Assembly (NCBI RefSeq): GCF_017744115.1
Contig: NZ_JAGHQW010000010.1
Span: forward strand, 62,001-126,000
From: Salinisphaera sp. G21_0
GTDB lineage: Bacteria > Pseudomonadota > Gammaproteobacteria > Pseudomonadales > Endozoicomonadaceae
Length of the DNA stretch: 64,000 bases
Direction of reading: 5' to 3'
Made by a program: the position numbers and the translations under genes. Below the pieces are notes generated by a model, which worked only from the letters and a program-made list of their open reading frames with translations, did not search any database and was not told where the DNA came from. Positions 37,906 through 46,386 of this stretch are shown here, piece by piece (position 1 is the first letter of the stretch; every line of letters starts with the position of its first letter).

Positions 37906-38222
37906 TGGATATAGAGGGGTTCTCTCTATCAATGAAGCCCAAACTCCGTTCGTCCTGAGCGGAGATTATACACCTCAAACTCAATGAAATGGTGTGCCAG
38001 GCTTTGGCATCCTGCGTCACCCTATCTTCCACATGCATGTGGTCGTGCGCGAGATTCGGGGTAGTTTATGAAATATCCCGGCTGACGTTAACTGATCATT
38101 GGTCAGGGTATTGAATTGTCCGCTCACCGTGGGTTGATTGATATATTGAATTAAAGCTTTGGAACCTTTCAAGCTTTATTGTGTCTGTTCAAGAGAACAG
38201 GTATTCAATAAAGGCAGTACTT
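37906..38222. other. Intergenic region without a recognised gene
   Basis: 317 bp. It contains a TGCCAGGC-TTTGGCA-like small hairpin near 37995 and a perfect TAAAGCTT/AAGCTTTA hairpin (38152-38178) just before the next gene. No protein, tRNA or terminator with a T tract was seen. Confidence 0.5.
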
Positions 38223-38837
38223 ATGATTCCTTCTTCCTTACCAACCTCTTCGACACCGGATCTACCGGAAATTCCCCAAGAGACCAATGCTGGTACCCCT
38301 GAAAATGTTGGCACCGCTAAAACCGTTGGCCTTGATAATCCAGAGAATCATGGTGCTGCGGCTAAACCGTTAGTAGCATATTCCATTGAGTCTTCTGATG
38401 ATGAGTCTGAAGGTGATGGTAATGGTATTCTAAAGCTGGAAGCTGGTGATTATGAACGGGTTACCATAAACAAGAATGTTCAAGCTGTAGACATGAATGG
38501 TAGTTTATGCCTTATTCATGTTCCTGATAATGCCAAGATTTATATAGCCTGGCATATGGAACCCGGAGATTTGACCTTTTTAGCGAGCCCCAATCCGCAA
38601 GCCATGGCTATGGCTATGAAGTTTTTTCCAGAAGTAATTCGTGCTGCTGAAGCTCATACTGACTATTGGAAGAACGAAGTGCAGAAATATCCTGGAACCA
38701 CCTATTTATGTGGTCCTGTTGCTGATGAGTTGGCGCAGAATTTTTTTAATGTTGATCCAGCTAATGTCGTCAGAACTGAAAAAGGCCCCGTCTCAGTTAC
38801 ATTTGACATTGCTACTCGAAGCTTTCATACAAATTAG
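38223..38837 (+). CDS. Orphan protein with acidic Ser-rich N-terminus
   Basis: 204 aa from ATG 38223 (GTG 38181 is an alternative). Not recognised. Residues 1-75 are disordered, Ser/Thr/Pro/Asn-rich, with an acidic run SIESSDDESEGDGNG. A compact beta-rich domain (about 75-204) follows, with LEAGDYERVTINKNVQAVD, SLCLIHVPD, and a Cys in TTYLCGPVADELAQ. No signal peptide or membrane helix is seen. Composition is AT-richer than the neighbours. It stands alone between convergent and unrelated genes, so it may be an acquired or host-directed protein. A Cys/His thiol-enzyme fold is possible, but I cannot support it. Confidence 0.7.
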   Translation: MIPSSLPTSSTPDLPEIPQETNAGTPENVGTAKTVGLDNPENHGAAAKPLVAYSIESSDDESEGDGNGILKLEAGDYERVTINKNVQAVDMNGSLCLIHVPDNAKIYIAWHMEPGDLTFLASPNPQAMAMAMKFFPEVIRAAEAHTDYWKNEVQKYPGTTYLCGPVADELAQNFFNVDPANVVRTEKGPVSVTFDIATRSFHTN

Positions 38838-39023
38838 CACGGCTGACATAGCCAGCCATGAGGTTTTGCAGACAGATAGGCGTCGTTGACAAAGGGTAGA
38901 ACACACGCTGTATCAAGTAAACGACAACGTTTCACATATTGCCCGCCCGGGTAACTTTGTCTGGGGAATCCTGTCCAGAAGAGTGGTTCGGTTTTTCTGG
39001 AAAGCCTTCTGGAAAAAGGATGA

Positions 39024-39260
39024 TCAGACGTCCTGCTCGCTGAGGATTTGCCTGGCAACGTCCTTGTGCAGAATATTCGGTGTCTGGCTTTCCTGATCAA
39101 ATACGATCACCATGTCGCCGGATTTCAACCGGGATAATACCTGCGCCACTCGCTTTGCAAGGGCGTCGTCATAGCCATTATCCGTCCCTTCACGGCTGAC
39201 AAACTCTTCGACCAGGCTTTTAAGCGTCTCGGGCTCAATCATTTCGTAGGGAATAATCAT
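39024..39260 (-). CDS. yheU: YheU family protein (UPF0270)
   Basis: 78 aa. A short conserved gammaproteobacterial protein beginning MIIPYEMIEPETLKSLVEEFVSREGTD, the family's signature. Function unknown in the family. It abuts trmO: its start codon shares a base with the trmO stop, so they are co-transcribed on the minus strand. Confidence 0.9.
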   Translation of the reverse strand: MIIPYEMIEPETLKSLVEEFVSREGTDNGYDDALAKRVAQVLSRLKSGDMVIVFDQESQTPNILHKDVARQILSEQDV

Positions 39261-40006
39261 TACCCATTACCTTCCACTGTTTTCACGTCAAGAGGTTCCA
39301 GCTCTTTAACCAGAAAGTGCTGGTTGGTGTACTCCCAGACCACATTCAGGTCCCATAGTGCGGTGCCATGGCGTCGTCCGGAGGATTCCCTCAGGTAGGC
39401 GGGTCTCGGGTCCTGGCCAAGTACCTGTTCGATCAGTAGAATCAGCTGCCTGCCGGTTCGCTGTTGATAACGCAGGCATTGGTTCATGGCCTGATCGGTG
39501 AACTTCACTTCCGCCATAGCCATTGGCAGGGGAGCAAAGCCACCCTTGGCATCAGGCAGGGCGTCGGCATAGGGCAGGTAGGGTTTGATATCAATAACGG
39601 GAGTACCATCAAGAAGGTCCACCGCCCCCAGCTTCAAGGTCAGCTTGCCATTGCCGGACTCAATGCTGTGCAGCTCAACCACCGACATACCCACAGGGTT
39701 TGGCCGGTGTGTGGAACGGGTAGCAAATACCCCCATACGCTGTCGACCTCCCAGTCTTGGTGGGCGAATGGTTGGACGCCAGCCCTCATCCATGGTTTTG
39801 TGGAAGATAAAATGTACCCAGATATGTGAAAACCCATCCAGACCTCGTACCAGGTTTTCCTGGTTGTAAGGGGGGAAAAGCTCCAGTGTGGCTTCAGCGG
39901 CGGTGACAATGCCGGGCTGACGGGGGATTCCAAATTTCTGGCGGTAGCAGGAATGGATAACACCTATCTGTGCAAACTGAAATGAGTGGTTGGTGATCTC
40001 TTTCAC
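39260..40006 (-). CDS. trmO: tRNA t6A37 N6-methyltransferase TrmO
   Basis: 248 aa. It uses S-adenosylmethionine to convert t6A to m6t6A at position 37 of certain tRNAs. The YaeB/TsaA beta-barrel core is clear: IGVIHSCYRQKFGIPRQPG, GLDGFSHIWVHFIFH, and the SAM/active region GVFATRSTHRPNPVGMSVVEL. A DGTPVIDIKPYLPYAD strand and a C-terminal domain with DPRPAY follow. The length suits TrmO. It precedes yheU and is read away from the C-S lyase gene. Confidence 0.94.
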   Translation of the reverse strand: MKEITNHSFQFAQIGVIHSCYRQKFGIPRQPGIVTAAEATLELFPPYNQENLVRGLDGFSHIWVHFIFHKTMDEGWRPTIRPPRLGGRQRMGVFATRSTHRPNPVGMSVVELHSIESGNGKLTLKLGAVDLLDGTPVIDIKPYLPYADALPDAKGGFAPLPMAMAEVKFTDQAMNQCLRYQQRTGRQLILLIEQVLGQDPRPAYLRESSGRRHGTALWDLNVVWEYTNQHFLVKELEPLDVKTVEGNG

Positions 40007-40076
40007 GGTGAGTCTGACAAGTTGTTGGGCAGGATATAATGGCCGCAGGTGCTGTTATAAGCAATTAGGTTTTGTG

Positions 40077-40128
40077 ACCACAGAGGCACAGAGTTCGGGA
40101 ATAAATCATTTCTTTGTGTCTCTGTGGT
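40077..40128. repeat. ACCACAGAGGCACAGAG inverted repeat
   Basis: ACCACAGAGGCACAGAG (40077-40093) pairs with CTTTGTGTCTCTGTGGT (40112-40128), with few mismatches. It sits between the C-S lyase stop and trmO and may act as a terminator. The arm is shared with 37208-37300. Confidence 0.65.
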
Positions 40129-40136
40129 GAAAGTCT

Positions 40137-41294
40137 TTAAGCTATTGACTGCATTTGTGCAACGGCCCTGGCTATTCGTGCCACGCCTTCTTCCAGAACA
40201 GACCGGCTGCAACCAAAGTTAAGCCTCAGGTAATTTTCATTGCCAAATTGCTTTCCGGGGGACAGGCCAACACCGGCCTGTGCAAAGAACTGATGAGGAT
40301 CTTCCAGTCCCAGTCCGCTGACATCAATCCAGGCCAGATAGGTTGCCTGCAGTGGTTCCATGGCAAGGCCGGGAATGTTATTGATGGCTTCCAGCAGGTA
40401 GTCGTGGTTACCACGAAGATAATCCAGCAATGACTGACGCCAGGGTTCACCATGACGGTAGGCCGCTTTTGCAGCAGTGTAGCCAATCAGGGCGCTGTCC
40501 ACTGACGGCACAATACCGGTGCGAACCTGGTTGAACTGATGGCGTAACTGATGATTGGGAATAATCGCGAATGCACAGCCGAAACCGGCCAGATTGAAGG
40601 TTTTCGACGGTGACATAAGAGTCACTGAGTTGTCTCTGGCAAATTCGCTGATGGCAGCATAAGGAATATGTTCAGCATGGCGATCAAGAATCAGGTCGCA
40701 ATGCACTTCATCGGAGCAGACCACAAGGCCATGTTTTTTACAGAGTTGCTCAAGCTTCTCCAGTTCTGCCCGGGTAAATACCCGACCATTCGGGTTTTGC
40801 GGGTTGCAGAGCATCAGTAATTTGCAGGCGGGTGTGATTTTCTGCTCCAGGCTGTCGAGATCCAGCAGCCATTGGCCGTTTTGCTTAATCCATTCCACAC
40901 CGATTAGCTCACGTCCGGCCAGTTTAGGTGCCATAAGAAAGGGATAATAGACAGGAACGGGGGAAATTACGCCTTCGTTTTTGTCGGCATAGGCACGAAC
41001 ACAGACATTAAGGGCAGAAACCAGGCCCGGCATCCAGACAATCCATTCTGGCTCAATATCCCAGTGGTAGAGATGGCGACAGCGCTCAACGACAAGTTGT
41101 TCCAGTTCACTGTCTGGCTCGGTGTAACCAAAAACCCCATGGTCGATACGCTGGTGCAGTGCTTCAATGATTTCAGGCGCTGACTGGAAATCCATATCCG
41201 CTACCCACATAGGGAGAACGTCAGGGCCGAAGCGTTCCCATTTAAGGCTGGAGGTGTTGGTTCGATCCACCACTTTATCGAAATCGATGTTCAT
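40137..41294 (-). CDS. PatB/MalY-type cystathionine beta-lyase (C-S lyase)
   Basis: 385 aa. This PLP enzyme cleaves the C-S bond of cystathionine or S-alkyl cysteines. MWVADMDFQSAPEIIEAL is the family opening. Residues CNPQNPNGRVF, VVCSDEVHCDLIL and the Schiff-base motif SPSKTFNLAGF (Lys about 230) identify the MalY/PatB group. GLSPGKQFGNENYLRLNFGCSR closes the active site. Length is standard. MalY of E. coli also represses maltose genes; there are no maltose genes here. It diverges from the glycosyltransferase-like gene with a 152-bp gap. Confidence 0.92.
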   Translation of the reverse strand: MNIDFDKVVDRTNTSSLKWERFGPDVLPMWVADMDFQSAPEIIEALHQRIDHGVFGYTEPDSELEQLVVERCRHLYHWDIEPEWIVWMPGLVSALNVCVRAYADKNEGVISPVPVYYPFLMAPKLAGRELIGVEWIKQNGQWLLDLDSLEQKITPACKLLMLCNPQNPNGRVFTRAELEKLEQLCKKHGLVVCSDEVHCDLILDRHAEHIPYAAISEFARDNSVTLMSPSKTFNLAGFGCAFAIIPNHQLRHQFNQVRTGIVPSVDSALIGYTAAKAAYRHGEPWRQSLLDYLRGNHDYLLEAINNIPGLAMEPLQATYLAWIDVSGLGLEDPHQFFAQAGVGLSPGKQFGNENYLRLNFGCSRSVLEEGVARIARAVAQMQSIA

Positions 41295-41446
41295 TGCGCT
41301 ATCCAGTGTTTGTTTTCCAGTGTTTATTTTCTGGGTATTTTATCAATATTCAGTTTTTTAATTGGCTTTTGGAATAAATTTGGAACAAACGCCTATAACT
41401 TTTGTCTACTACTTAGTCATATAAAAAATAACATAGTAGAGTCAGG

Positions 41447-43015
41447 ATGATATCAAGCTTTATTTCCAGCCATTTTCCGCCAGTGATGCCATTTTGTGAA
41501 AAACAAGCCACCAGTGGAATAGCTGTACCAAACAATTTTGCTCAGCAGCGTTTATCAGCATTGTCGCAGGATCGGATTGGATTCTGGTCAGGTCATTCTC
41601 AGATTGGCTCCCGGCAATGCGCCAATATGACTGAGTTTATCCATACCTATATCCACCCACCTGGCCAGCATGCTGATGGGACTCCGATGTCGGATCAGGA
41701 GCGGTTGGAAGAGAGAGAGTTCAACTCTCTGGTGGATTCCATGACCGGCGTGAGTGCTTGCAAACACGCCACAATCGCTGAAAGAAGCGTGAAGCCTTTC
41801 AGGCTGAATGGCCTTACCTCAATGTTGGTTGGGCTTGTGTATATTCTTTCCGGTACGGGCACAGCAGCATTGCCTATTCAAAGAGGGGTCGATAACTGCA
41901 GGTTGACTGACGACCCCCGGGAAATAGCCTTCTGTCAGCAAGCAAGGTTTGAAAGAGAGAAACCGGAAGACATTACCTGTTCATATGCCGATGATTGTCC
42001 CGTGAGGCGTTATCCTGATGCATCATTTACGGTTAAATCTACCCATTCAGTCTGTCAGGCCATTACCAATCGACACCCAATGATCCATGAATTTGAACGG
42101 ATCAATGAATCCTTTCGTGATCAGCTCTCACCAACTATCAACTTAACCCGTCAGGAGAAGATCATTCGATCCTACCGGTCAATGAGCTTTGATCGTAACA
42201 ACCGGCAGGGCTCAAACGTTGCCCTTATTCTATCCGGTGGAACCCGGGCGACCGCCCAGCTGACCAAAGAAAATCACGCCGCTTACGCCAGGCTTCGCGG
42301 TATCAATTACCGGTTTGTATATCCATTTGAATTCCGGGAAGAGCTGGGCACAAAACAGTTGTACTGGATGAAAGTATTCGCTCTTAAAAACGCCCTGGAG
42401 TGTGAAGAGGTACCTGCCGGTCAATGGGTCGTATGGCTTGATGATGATATTGTCATCAACGACTTTGCCGGTATTTCCGGAATGCTCGACCGGTATATCG
42501 AAGATTTTGGGAACGCTGATTTACTAGTTGCCGGAGATAACCGCTGGGTCTTGTTGAATACCGGGATAATATTGGTGAAAAAGACCGAGAAAGCACGGTC
42601 ATTTTTGCATATGTGGTCGTTATACAGTAATGATTTGACTACTGGCTATAAACCACAAAAAGATACCTTGCACGAGCAGTATGTATTGAAATACCTGATT
42701 GAACGTGCCCCGTTTGGTTCCTATTTTTCCACAATCAACAAAGACCTTAACCTGATCAAGATAGTTCCGAACAGGGTCAGGACTGAGGGACTTAATCTCA
42801 ATACCTACAAAAGGGAAACATTTGTCAAGCAACAGCCCTGGTACGATCAGAGTCTGCAAATTCAGGGCTGTGATGAAGAACAAGAACAGGGCTATGAGGA
42901 TGGTGACGGTTTTATTCATCTTGGCACGAAGCTATTTCGAACCCGGCTCATTATGGAAACATTACAACAGCCTATCGATAGTTATCAGCGTCTTAAAGAG
43001 ACATCTCAGCAATAG
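41447..43015 (+). CDS. GT34-like (eukaryotic galactosyl/mannosyltransferase type) glycosyltransferase
   Basis: 522 aa. The C-terminal part (about 240-470) follows the order of the GT34/GMA12-MNN10 family: ALILSGGTRATAQLTKENHA, AAYARLRGINYRF near 277, LYWMKVFALKNAL near 305. The nucleotide-sugar/metal motif WVVWLDDDIVI (W327, D332-D334) and LLNTGIILVKKTEKARSFL near 369 follow. GT34 enzymes are mainly fungal and plant Golgi proteins with N-terminal anchors. Here a hydrophobic segment at 121-142 (LTSMLVGLVYILSGTG) follows a Ser-rich 120-residue tail. About ten cysteines occur between 150 and 230. It could glycosylate surface glycans or act on host targets. ATG 41447 has a weak ribosome site. Confidence 0.68.
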   Translation: MISSFISSHFPPVMPFCEKQATSGIAVPNNFAQQRLSALSQDRIGFWSGHSQIGSRQCANMTEFIHTYIHPPGQHADGTPMSDQERLEEREFNSLVDSMTGVSACKHATIAERSVKPFRLNGLTSMLVGLVYILSGTGTAALPIQRGVDNCRLTDDPREIAFCQQARFEREKPEDITCSYADDCPVRRYPDASFTVKSTHSVCQAITNRHPMIHEFERINESFRDQLSPTINLTRQEKIIRSYRSMSFDRNNRQGSNVALILSGGTRATAQLTKENHAAYARLRGINYRFVYPFEFREELGTKQLYWMKVFALKNALECEEVPAGQWVVWLDDDIVINDFAGISGMLDRYIEDFGNADLLVAGDNRWVLLNTGIILVKKTEKARSFLHMWSLYSNDLTTGYKPQKDTLHEQYVLKYLIERAPFGSYFSTINKDLNLIKIVPNRVRTEGLNLNTYKRETFVKQQPWYDQSLQIQGCDEEQEQGYEDGDGFIHLGTKLFRTRLIMETLQQPIDSYQRLKETSQQ

Positions 43016-43055
43016 TGGTTTTTCAGATGCCCTGCATATGGATAAGGACATTTCA

Positions 43056-43086
43056 GGCAAGGCACTGTATTTAAAAGAGCCTTGCC
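43056..43086. terminator. Hairpin between convergent genes
   Basis: GGCAAGGC (43056-43063) pairs perfectly with GCCTTGCC (43079-43086), loop with TTTAAAA. It could end both the glycosyltransferase and mnmH transcripts. There is no long T tract. Confidence 0.45.
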
Positions 43087-43106
43087 GCTGCCAATGACGC
43101 CCTGAA

Positions 43107-44228
43107 TCAGTTTATCAATGATGTGTTGTAGTAACTTTCAATAGCCTTACGATCTCCCCGAAAAATCACTTTACCTTCCTTCTGCCCCAGCTGATAGTCA
43201 TACATGGGGTCGTAATAATTGCTGAGCAGATCACTGATCAGAGGGCTGTAGCCTTCTATTCCCCCGCCAGATTTATGTTGCGCGATGGCGTTTTCCAGAA
43301 TATTGGTTAACTGCTGATAGCGTTCTCCACCCAGTCGGCGGCGAATACGGTAAAGGCTACCAGAGAGGCCTTCGGCGAATTGCTCAAAACCCTGTGGTTC
43401 ACCATAAGCGGCAATAAACTCGGCAAGATTGTCGGTTACATACTCCTTAAGACCAATCCTGACCCGCTCTTCCATGGTCTCTTCGAGCAGAATTAACGGG
43501 GATTGCTGCATTTTGTCCCGCATCGTCTGGGGCAGGCTGCAACGGCCAATCAGTTTACTTTCATCTTCCAGCAGTACCGGCATTCCGGGGTGCCTGTGAC
43601 GGTGTTTCAGCAGCGCGATGGACAGGCGATTTTCGAAATCGATCTGGCCTGGCTGTCCACCATATCGGCGGCCAAAGCTGGAGCCTCTGTGGTTGGCGAG
43701 GCCTTCCAGGTCAATGCTGTAAGGCAGTTGTTGAATAAGCCAGGTTTTGCCGGTACCGGTTTTGCCACTGAGGATAATGAATGGGATTTCATCAATGGAG
43801 CGTTCCAGTTCATCGATCAGAAAACGTCTCAGGGCTTTATAGCCACCTTTGATTAATGGATAAGGGTAGCCAGATTCCTTCAGCCACTGCTGGGTAATAT
43901 GAGAGCGTTGTCCGCCACGAAAGCAGAACAGGTACCCTTTTGGCTGTTGCCTGATAAGTGATTGCCAGGCTTCGAGTCGCTGAGCCCGAATATCATCAGT
44001 AGCCAGTCTGTAGCCCAGGGTAACAGCCGCCTCAGGTCCTTCTTCTTTGTAACAGGTACCAATCAGTTCCCGTTGGTGATCATCCAGAATGGGGATATTG
44101 ATCGCCAGAGGGAAACTGCCCTTGGCGAACTCCACCGGGGCACGAACATCCATCAACGGAATGTCCTGAAGAAAAATAGACAGGAAGTCTTCAGTGTTGG
44201 CTCTTTCTTGATTTTTGGATGTGGTCAT
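43107..44228 (-). CDS. mnmH: tRNA 2-selenouridine/geranyl-2-thiouridine synthase MnmH
   Basis: 373 aa. It replaces sulfur with selenium at the wobble s2U of some tRNAs, through a geranylated intermediate. The N-terminal rhodanese domain (about 1-135) has DVRAPVEFAKGSFPLAINIPIL and the catalytic loop FCFRGGQRSHI (Cys about 102). A P-loop domain follows (SGKTGTGKTWL near 154), with LEDESKLIGRCSLP. The first 12 codons are duplicated elsewhere (46352-46386). No selD or selA gene is nearby, so selenium supply must come from elsewhere. Confidence 0.95.
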   Translation of the reverse strand: MTTSKNQERANTEDFLSIFLQDIPLMDVRAPVEFAKGSFPLAINIPILDDHQRELIGTCYKEEGPEAAVTLGYRLATDDIRAQRLEAWQSLIRQQPKGYLFCFRGGQRSHITQQWLKESGYPYPLIKGGYKALRRFLIDELERSIDEIPFIILSGKTGTGKTWLIQQLPYSIDLEGLANHRGSSFGRRYGGQPGQIDFENRLSIALLKHRHRHPGMPVLLEDESKLIGRCSLPQTMRDKMQQSPLILLEETMEERVRIGLKEYVTDNLAEFIAAYGEPQGFEQFAEGLSGSLYRIRRRLGGERYQQLTNILENAIAQHKSGGGIEGYSPLISDLLSNYYDPMYDYQLGQKEGKVIFRGDRKAIESYYNTSLIN

Positions 44229-44327
44229 TGAGGGCTGCTGTGGCTGATCAAAGCTGCATAGTTTCGTATCCGTAGCAGTGATTTGGCAAGTCTGAATAGG
44301 TGCAGGAGTAACCGTAACTACCCCTAC
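44194..44327. repeat. Direct repeat, copy 1 (mnmH 5' end and upstream)
   Basis: About 133 bp, beginning GTGTTGGCTCTTTCTTGATTT and covering the first 12 mnmH codons plus about 100 bp of upstream region. A second copy with scattered differences lies at 46352-46485, beyond the ankyrin gene, in the same orientation. Confidence 0.9.
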
Positions 44328-44438
44328 TGCCCATCAATAATGCCAATCTCATAATATCCGGCCCAGTCGGGGAAAAAAGAGACAAAAACGGTTGAACATC
44401 TATAATTTCCTTTTTGTATCTTATCGAGTTGCCAGTTG

Positions 44439-46187
44439 ATGGATTCTATCAGAAGTTGTTTTTCTACCTGTCGGATAACCGCTCAAAATGCCTCCTTATC
44501 GGGATCGGGCACTGCGCTTTCCATTTCCAGTGCTGATGATGACGATAGATCAAATCCAAATGGTGAGGCTCCGATACTGGCTGCCTGTCGCGGCAAAAAT
44601 CTTCCCTGGGTACAAGAGTTGCTGGAGAACGATCCGGCTCTGGTGAACAGATCATTCCTGTCGAAAGTTGCTGGTCCTGCCTGGCATGTGTATCCGCTCT
44701 TCATCGCTGCCCAGTACGGGCATCTCGACGTCGCGAAATGCCTGATTAAGGCTATCAGCGTGGCCCTGGAAACTCTGCCAGAGGCGGACAAGTCTGCGGC
44801 CGCCGGGCGGTTCCTGTCGGCCGCTTGCAAGGATGGATCAACTGCCCTCTTTATCGCTGCCCAGAACGGGCATCCTGATTTCGCGAAATGCCTGATCGAG
44901 GCTCTCAACGAGGCCGTGGAAAACCTGCCGGAGGCGGACAAGGTTACGGCGGTCAGGGCGTTCCTGTCGGCTGCTTGCAAAGGCGGAGCGACCCCCCTCT
45001 TCATCGCTGCCCGGTACGGGCATCTCGGCGTGGTGAAATGCCTGATCGAGGCTCTCAACGAGGCCGTGAAAACCCTGCCGGAGGAGGACAAGTCCACGGC
45101 CGTCAGGGCGTTTCTGTTGACCGCTTGCAAGGACGGAGCGACCCCCCTCTTCATCGCCGCCCAGAAAGGGCATCTCGGTGTGGTGAAATACCTGATCGAG
45201 GCTCTCAACGAGGCCGTGAAAACCCTGCCGGAGGCGGACAAGGTCACGGCGGTCAGGGCGTTCCTGTTGACTGCTTGCAAAAACGGGGCAACCGCCCTCT
45301 ACATCGCCGCCCAGAACGGGCATCCCGGCGTGGCGAAATACCTGATCGAGGCTCTCAACGAGGCCGTGAAAACCCTGCCGGAGGAGGACAAGTTCACGGC
45401 CGTCAGCACGTTCCTGTCGACCGCTTGCAGGGATGGAGCGCTCCCCCTCTTCATCGCCGCCCAGAAAGGGCATCTCGGCGTGGTGAAATGCCTGGTCGAG
45501 GCTCTCAACGAGGCCGTGAAAACCCTGCCGGAGGCGGACAAGCCCACGGCCCTCAGTGCGTTCCTGTCGACCACTTACGGGGTCGAAGAGACCGCCTTCT
45601 TCATCGCTGCCCAGAAAGGGCATCTCGAGGTCGTGAAATACCTGATCGGAGCTTTCAGCGAGGTCGTGAAAAACCTGCCGGAGGCGGACAAGTCCACGGC
45701 CGTCAGGTCGTTCCTGTCGGCCGCTTGCAAAGGCGGAGAGACCGCCCTCTACATCGCTGCCCAGAACGGGCATCTCGGCGTGGTGAAGTACCTGGTCGGA
45801 GCTTTCAGCGAGGTCGTGAAAACCCTGCCGGAGGCGGATAAGTCCACGGCCGTCAGGCAGTTCCTGTCGGCCGCTTGCAAGGACGGAGCGACCGCGCCTT
45901 TCATCGCTGCCCAGAACGGGCACGGCGCGGTTCTGAATTTTTTGCTTGAACAAGGCGCGGACCCGGAACAGAAATGGACTATTTGCTTTCTCGGGAAATA
46001 CCGGGTCTTTCAATGGTTCTTCACCAGGTCGCCTTTGGAAGCTGCAGGCAAGAGCGGCCATTTAGTGACGAAACGCCGCCTGGAATGCATCCTTCAAGAA
46101 AGAAGGATGGCCGTCAAACGACCAGAAATAATGGTGATGGAAGAGGCTGTCTCCTTAATGCCGGGCACTGGGGAAACGGCGCTTTGA
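44439..46187 (+). CDS. Ankyrin-repeat protein of nine expanded ~50-residue units
   Basis: 582 aa from ATG 44439. After a Ser-rich N-terminus (1-60) and one degenerate unit, nine successive units begin with the ankyrin turn PLFIAAQ-GHL-VVKYLI. Each has about 17 extra residues, EALNEAVKTLPEADK..VRAFL..ACK, giving a regular 50-aa (150-bp) period instead of 33. The last unit (FIAAQNGHGAVLNFLLEQGADPEQ) reverts to the classical form, followed by a ~70-aa tail. The extra segment probably adds a long helix to each repeat. DNA identity among units is very high, so the array grew recently by tandem duplication. GC content is higher than the surroundings. A target-binding or host-interaction role is plausible; no catalytic domain is seen. 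Confidence 0.9.
   Translation: MDSIRSCFSTCRITAQNASLSGSGTALSISSADDDDRSNPNGEAPILAACRGKNLPWVQELLENDPALVNRSFLSKVAGPAWHVYPLFIAAQYGHLDVAKCLIKAISVALETLPEADKSAAAGRFLSAACKDGSTALFIAAQNGHPDFAKCLIEALNEAVENLPEADKVTAVRAFLSAACKGGATPLFIAARYGHLGVVKCLIEALNEAVKTLPEEDKSTAVRAFLLTACKDGATPLFIAAQKGHLGVVKYLIEALNEAVKTLPEADKVTAVRAFLLTACKNGATALYIAAQNGHPGVAKYLIEALNEAVKTLPEEDKFTAVSTFLSTACRDGALPLFIAAQKGHLGVVKCLVEALNEAVKTLPEADKPTALSAFLSTTYGVEETAFFIAAQKGHLEVVKYLIGAFSEVVKNLPEADKSTAVRSFLSAACKGGETALYIAAQNGHLGVVKYLVGAFSEVVKTLPEADKSTAVRQFLSAACKDGATAPFIAAQNGHGAVLNFLLEQGADPEQKWTICFLGKYRVFQWFFTRSPLEAAGKSGHLVTKRRLECILQERRMAVKRPEIMVMEEAVSLMPGTGETAL
44700..45926 (+). repeat. 150-bp coding tandem repeat, about eight full units
   Basis: The phase marker TCATCGCTGCC recurs at 44701, 44851 (variant), 45001, 45151, 45301, 45451, 45601, 45751 and 45901, exactly 150 bp apart. 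The CCTGATCGAGGCTCTCAACG segment repeats at 44891, 45041, 45191 and onward. Because the period is a multiple of three, long open frames also appear on the other strand and frames; these are by-products. Confidence 0.95.
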
Positions 46188-46351
46188 CATCCTCCCACAA
46201 CTAAAGTTGTGGGATTCCTTCTACAAGACGGCGATGCCCCGTCGCGACATACTTCTAACATACTCTTGTCGGCCTGTTTGCTGAGTGAATCCTGCAATTT
46301 TTCCCGTATCTTGCGGTCTCTCCGGATATCGGCATAGACGTTTTCTCTTTG
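46188..46351. mobile_element. IS200/IS605-type end remnant
   Basis: Immediately after the ankyrin stop is CATCCTCCCACAAC-TAAA-GTTGTGGGATTCC (hairpin 46194-46213), the characteristic end structure of IS200/IS605/IS1341 elements. It is followed by about 135 bp of non-genic sequence up to the second direct repeat. No transposase or TnpB frame remains, so this is a fragment or a passenger end. No other gene is seen in 46188-46493. Confidence 0.6.
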
Positions 46352-46386
46352 GTGTTGGCTCTTTCTTGATTTATGGATGTGGTCAT
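46352..46386 (-). pseudogene. mnmH: Duplicated 5' fragment of mnmH
   Basis: Reading down from an ATG at 46386 gives MTTSINQERANT, matching the first 12 residues of intact mnmH (MTTSKNQERANT) with one change. The similarity then ends and an unrelated frame runs to a stop about 43 codons on. It is a truncated copy created with the direct repeat. Confidence 0.85.

Noticed and set aside
38834-39100. 88-codon minus-strand frame overlapping yheU
   Set aside because: It overlaps a conserved gene in another frame and has an Arg/Ser/Cys-rich shadow composition.
44700-45926. CRISPR-like periodicity
   Set aside because: Units are contiguous coding repeats of 150 bp without spacers.
44838-46061. 407-codon open frame on the minus strand and a 317-codon frame on another plus frame, both inside the ankyrin gene
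   Set aside because: A 150-bp repeat keeps any open frame open in every unit; compositions are low-complexity and lack ribosome sites.
46094-46297. 67-codon minus-strand frame near the IS605-type end
   Set aside because: It runs from the insertion remnant into the ankyrin gene antisense strand, with no family match and no ribosome site.
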